Shown here piece by piece: positions 59,405 through 64,000 of a DNA stretch of 64,000 bases. Made by a program: the position numbers and the translations under genes. This DNA comes from Endomicrobium sp. GTDB lineage: Bacteria; Elusimicrobiota; Endomicrobiia; Endomicrobiales; Endomicrobiaceae. Below the pieces are notes generated by a model. The model had not been told where the DNA came from. It worked only from the letters and a program-made list of their open reading frames with translations, and did no database searches. Positions within the stretch are counted from its first letter, which is position 1. Each line of letters begins with the position of its first letter. The stretch covers positions 1 to 64,000 of the forward strand of contig JAISHK010000004.1 of NCBI GenBank assembly GCA_031262585.1. Direction: 5' to 3'.

Positions 59405-59600
59405 CTTACTTACAAATCCAAGCACTCCTTTTAAAAACAGTTTAGACATCATTTTTTTGAATCACATTTCATTGTATTAACATGGCATACTGCATAGCAA
59501 GATCAACAGCATTATCAGATTTTGGGATCTATTTAAAAGTTTCAATAACAACAGCCAATTCACTATATTCTAAGGATTATCATCTATTTTATATTATTCA
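59405..59600 (-). pseudogene. ruvC: ruvC relic, C-terminal fragment
   Basis: Only the end of the gene can be recognised: IPKSDNAVDLAMQYAMLIQ on the minus strand, matching the late RuvC motif (P-K-P-D-x-A-D-A-L-A-x-A). It sits just behind yebC and ahead of ruvA, the usual ruvC position. The rest has been deleted. The plus-strand 63-residue ORF at 59482 is its shadow. Confidence 0.55.
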
Positions 59601-59604
59601 ATCC

Positions 59605-60345
59605 TTAAAAATTTTTCATCATCCGAGTATTAAAATTCGCATATATATTCTTTACATCATCATGTTCTTCTAGTTCATTCATAAGTTTTAACACACAGCT
59701 TGCATCATCACATGCAAGAGAAATTTGAATTTGTGGAATCATTGTAACCTCAGCTGATGTTACTTTTATGCCTTTCTTTTTTAAAGCATTTTTTATTTTA
59801 TCTAAATCAGAAGGGACTGTAATAATTTCATATACATCACTATCTGGTTCGTTTTTAAAATCATCTACACCTGCTCCTAAAACTATATCAATAACTGTTT
59901 CTTCATTTGCAGATTTATCAACGGTTATATACCCTCTTCTATCAAACATCCATCCTACACAACCAGTTTCGCCAAGACTACCCTTATGATTAGAAAATAT
60001 TTTCCTTATATCTGAAGCTGTCCTATTTTTATTGTCAGTTGTAACCTCAACAATCAAGGCTACTCCACCAGGTCCATAGCCTTCATAAAGCATTTCTTCA
60101 TAGATAACACCAGAAATTTCACCACTACCTCTTTGTATAGCTTTTTTTATATTATCTTGAGGCATGTTCGCTTCTTTAGCATCTTCTATAGCTTTTCTTA
60201 AGCGAGCATTATTCTCAACCCGCGATCCACCATCCTTAGTTGCAATAATAATTTCTCTAATAATTTTAGTAAAAACTGTCCCTTTTTTTGCATCAGTAGC
60301 AGCTTTTTTATGTTTAATGCTCGCCCATTTATTATGGCCTGACAT
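59605..60345 (-). CDS. yebC: YebC/TACO1-family protein
   Basis: Conserved 246-residue protein once described as a transcription regulator and more recently linked to translation of difficult sequences. It begins MSGHNKWASIKHKKAATDAKKG, has FTKIIREIIIATKDGG, AKEANMPQDNIKKAIQRGSGE, YEGYGPGGVALIVEVTTDNKNRTASDIR, LGETGCVGWMFDRRG and the final LMNELEEHDDVKNIYANF. GGGAG precedes the ATG. It stands in the yebC-ruvC-ruvA-ruvB order, but the ruv genes are dead. Confidence 0.96.
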   Translation of the reverse strand: MSGHNKWASIKHKKAATDAKKGTVFTKIIREIIIATKDGGSRVENNARLRKAIEDAKEANMPQDNIKKAIQRGSGEISGVIYEEMLYEGYGPGGVALIVEVTTDNKNRTASDIRKIFSNHKGSLGETGCVGWMFDRRGYITVDKSANEETVIDIVLGAGVDDFKNEPDSDVYEIITVPSDLDKIKNALKKKGIKVTSAEVTMIPQIQISLACDDASCVLKLMNELEEHDDVKNIYANFNTRMMKNF

Positions 60346-60374
60346 TTTTAAAACTCCCTTTACAGCACTTTATT

Positions 60375-60788
60375 TTACATTTTTTTTTTAATTCCCAATC
60401 CAGATTTCAATTCAACTACATACTTTTTTAATTCAGATTCTATTACAGACATATTAGCAAATTCCCTTCTCTTACTTTTCATATCTTTTGCAAGTTTTAT
60501 AGCTTGTTCCATTTTTTTCCTATTTGCCGATTCCAAATGAGCAGCAAATTCCGCAATAACATTAACAATATTTTCCGCAATTTCTATAAAACCTCCACTA
60601 ACAGAAATCCTGTTTACACCCGATACAGAATTTATAATTATCTCTCCGACGTGCAACTTCGTTACAAGGTTTGCATGTCCAGATAATATCGTAATCACAC
60701 CACTTAACGTAGGAAAAGAAACCGAAAATACTTCATCTTTAAATATAATTCCCTGCGGTGACAAAATCTCTATTTTAAATTTATTCAC
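60375..60788 (-). CDS. atpC: ATP synthase epsilon subunit AtpC
   Basis: Central-stalk subunit of F1 (137 residues), starting with GTG after AAGGA. N-terminal beta-sandwich: FKIEILSPQGIIFKDEVFSVSFPTLSGVITILSGHANLVTKL and INRISVSGGFIEIAENIVNVIAEFA; C-terminal two-helix hairpin after residue 88 (ANRKKMEQAIKLAK). Last gene of atpA-atpG-atpD-atpC, with about 110 bases separating it from atpD and 29 from yebC. Confidence 0.93.
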   Translation of the reverse strand: MNKFKIEILSPQGIIFKDEVFSVSFPTLSGVITILSGHANLVTKLHVGEIIINSVSGVNRISVSGGFIEIAENIVNVIAEFAAHLESANRKKMEQAIKLAKDMKSKRREFANMSVIESELKKYVVELKSGLGIKKKM

Positions 60789-60900
60789 AAAATTCCTTTA
60801 CAATATGCCATATTTATAACATTTATATATCAAACATTTTATATCTATTATATTTGCCATTATAACAACAGTTACAATAATTAGTAACAGTTATTTTATT

Positions 60901-63149
<2,249 letters not shown>

Positions 63150-63175
<26 letters not shown>

Positions 63176-64000
63176 AATTATTTATACTCTTAAACTCATA
63201 AATTTCTTTTTTAAGTTCAGCCCTTAAAGTCTCATCTATTTTTACACCAGTCGAAAGTTTGTTTGCAGTATCAAGATACAATTTCTTTATGTATTCTATC
63301 ATTTGATTCTCAACTTCCGCAATTTTGACAACATCTATATCGTCAAAAAAACCCGATGTCACTGCAAAAATAGACAATATCTCCGAAAGTTCATCATAAG
63401 ACTTATACTGAGGCTGTTTAAGAATTTCTGTAATTCTTCTGCCTCTTTCAAGTCTATTTAAAGTACCCTCGTCCAAGTCACTACCAAACTGCGTAAATGC
63501 TTGCAACTCTCTAAACTGCGAAAGCTCCAATCTTACCGGACCTGCCAGCTGTTTCATCGATGCAGTTTGTGCTGCTCCTCCCACACGAGAAACAGAAAGA
63601 CCCACATTTATAGCTGGACGTACACCAGCATTGAACAAGTCAGCTTCTAAATATATTTGACCATCAGTAATTGAAACTATATTTGTAGGAATATAGGCTG
63701 ATAAATCATTGCCCTGAGTTTCAACAATAGGAAGCGCCGTTATTGATCCACTACCTTTTTCTTTAGACATTTTTGATGCCCTTTCTAAAAGTCTTGAATG
63801 AAGATAAAAAATATCTCCAGGATAGGCTTCGCGACCTGCAGGTCTCTTAATTAAAAGAGAAAGCTGTCTATATGACCAAGCGTGTTTTGTTAAATCATCA
63901 TAAACAACTAAAACATCTTCTCCTTTATCCATGAAATACTCTCCTATTGCGGATGCAGCAAGAGGGGCGATATATTGCATTGATACAGAATCTGATGCAG
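63150..64000 (-). CDS. atpA: ATP synthase alpha subunit AtpA, 3' part
   Basis: C-terminal part of the non-catalytic nucleotide-binding F1 subunit; the 5' half is outside the window. Coding continues past the track's internal Met to the window edge ([15 protein letters not shown]). Visible conserved parts are [104 protein letters not shown] and [21 protein letters not shown] with [10 protein letters not shown]. Intact as far as seen. Confidence 0.97.

Noticed and set aside
59482-59673. 63-codon plus-strand ORF next to yebC
   Set aside because: It is the reverse-strand reading of the ruvC C-terminal relic and the yebC end.

Overview
The window is a very AT-rich bacterial chromosome segment with compact, overlapping operons of housekeeping and biosynthesis genes, broken up by long stretches with no open frame. 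Adding the gaps, about 17 kb of 64 kb is not covered by an intact gene. When these gaps are translated, many contain recognisable but frame-shifted and stop-riddled relics of ordinary genes: recN, rimI, a TPR protein, a second surA, an RND efflux operon, hpt, queH, ruvC, ruvA and ruvB. This is the pattern of a recently reduced host-restricted symbiont that keeps amino-acid and cofactor synthesis while losing repair, efflux and salvage. Gene content (LspA/Lgt, SurA, F-type ATPase, SpoIID/LytB protein, diadenylate cyclase) fits a Gram-negative-type bacterium outside the proteobacterial endosymbionts. My best guess is an Endomicrobiia (Elusimicrobiota) symbiont of termite-gut flagellates, such as 'Candidatus Endomicrobium trichonymphae'. 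That is an inference from memory of such genomes, not a search result.

Layout, left to right. 1-1.4 kb: thiL-tsaE and the first codons of a likely tsaB on the minus strand. 1.45-4.1 kb: comEC and nadK, the only two intact protein genes on the plus strand, followed by a recN relic. 5.5-10.5 kb: tRNA-Gln, ispE, then surA-pdxA with rimI and TPR relics behind them and a dead surA paralogue in front. 12-14.4 kb: ychF and proA. 14.5-17.6 kb: a dead plus-strand tripartite efflux operon. 17.8-28.1 kb: a long minus-strand run tilS-(hpt relic)-ftsH-folE-folP-cdaA-cdaR remnant-glmM-pdxJ-glmS-phasin, linking protein quality control, folate, c-di-AMP, amino-sugar and vitamin B6 functions. 29.5-31.3 kb: an ABC ATPase coupled to a YbhN-like membrane protein. 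32.3-41.2 kb: tRNA-Leu, an HD protein, alkD, and the tightly packed folK-panB-panC-nadB-uvrA unit. 41.5-48.3 kb: yggS-proC-DUF167-ileS-lspA-lgt-rluD. 48.4-51.8 kb: leuA-leuC-leuD. 51.8-55.1 kb: a 3.4-kb gene desert. 55.1-64 kb: atpA-atpG-atpD-atpC-yebC-(ruvC, ruvA, ruvB, queH relics)-spoIID-queA.

Functionally the live genes support leucine and proline synthesis, pantothenate, NAD, folate, PLP and isoprenoid precursor synthesis, lipoprotein maturation, wall amino-sugar supply, c-di-AMP signalling, tRNA modification and ATP synthesis. The dead genes remove Holliday-junction processing (RuvABC), RecN, hypoxanthine salvage, the last step of queuosine synthesis by QueH and at least one multidrug efflux pump. 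I found no convincing new multi-gene system, phage, insertion sequence or CRISPR array. The most unusual points are the collapse of cdaR to a 32-residue membrane anchor still coupled inside cdaA-glmM, a ComEC channel whose C-terminal domain has lost its metal-binding motif, a divergent palindromic promoter, and promoters placed so close to start codons that transcripts may be leaderless.
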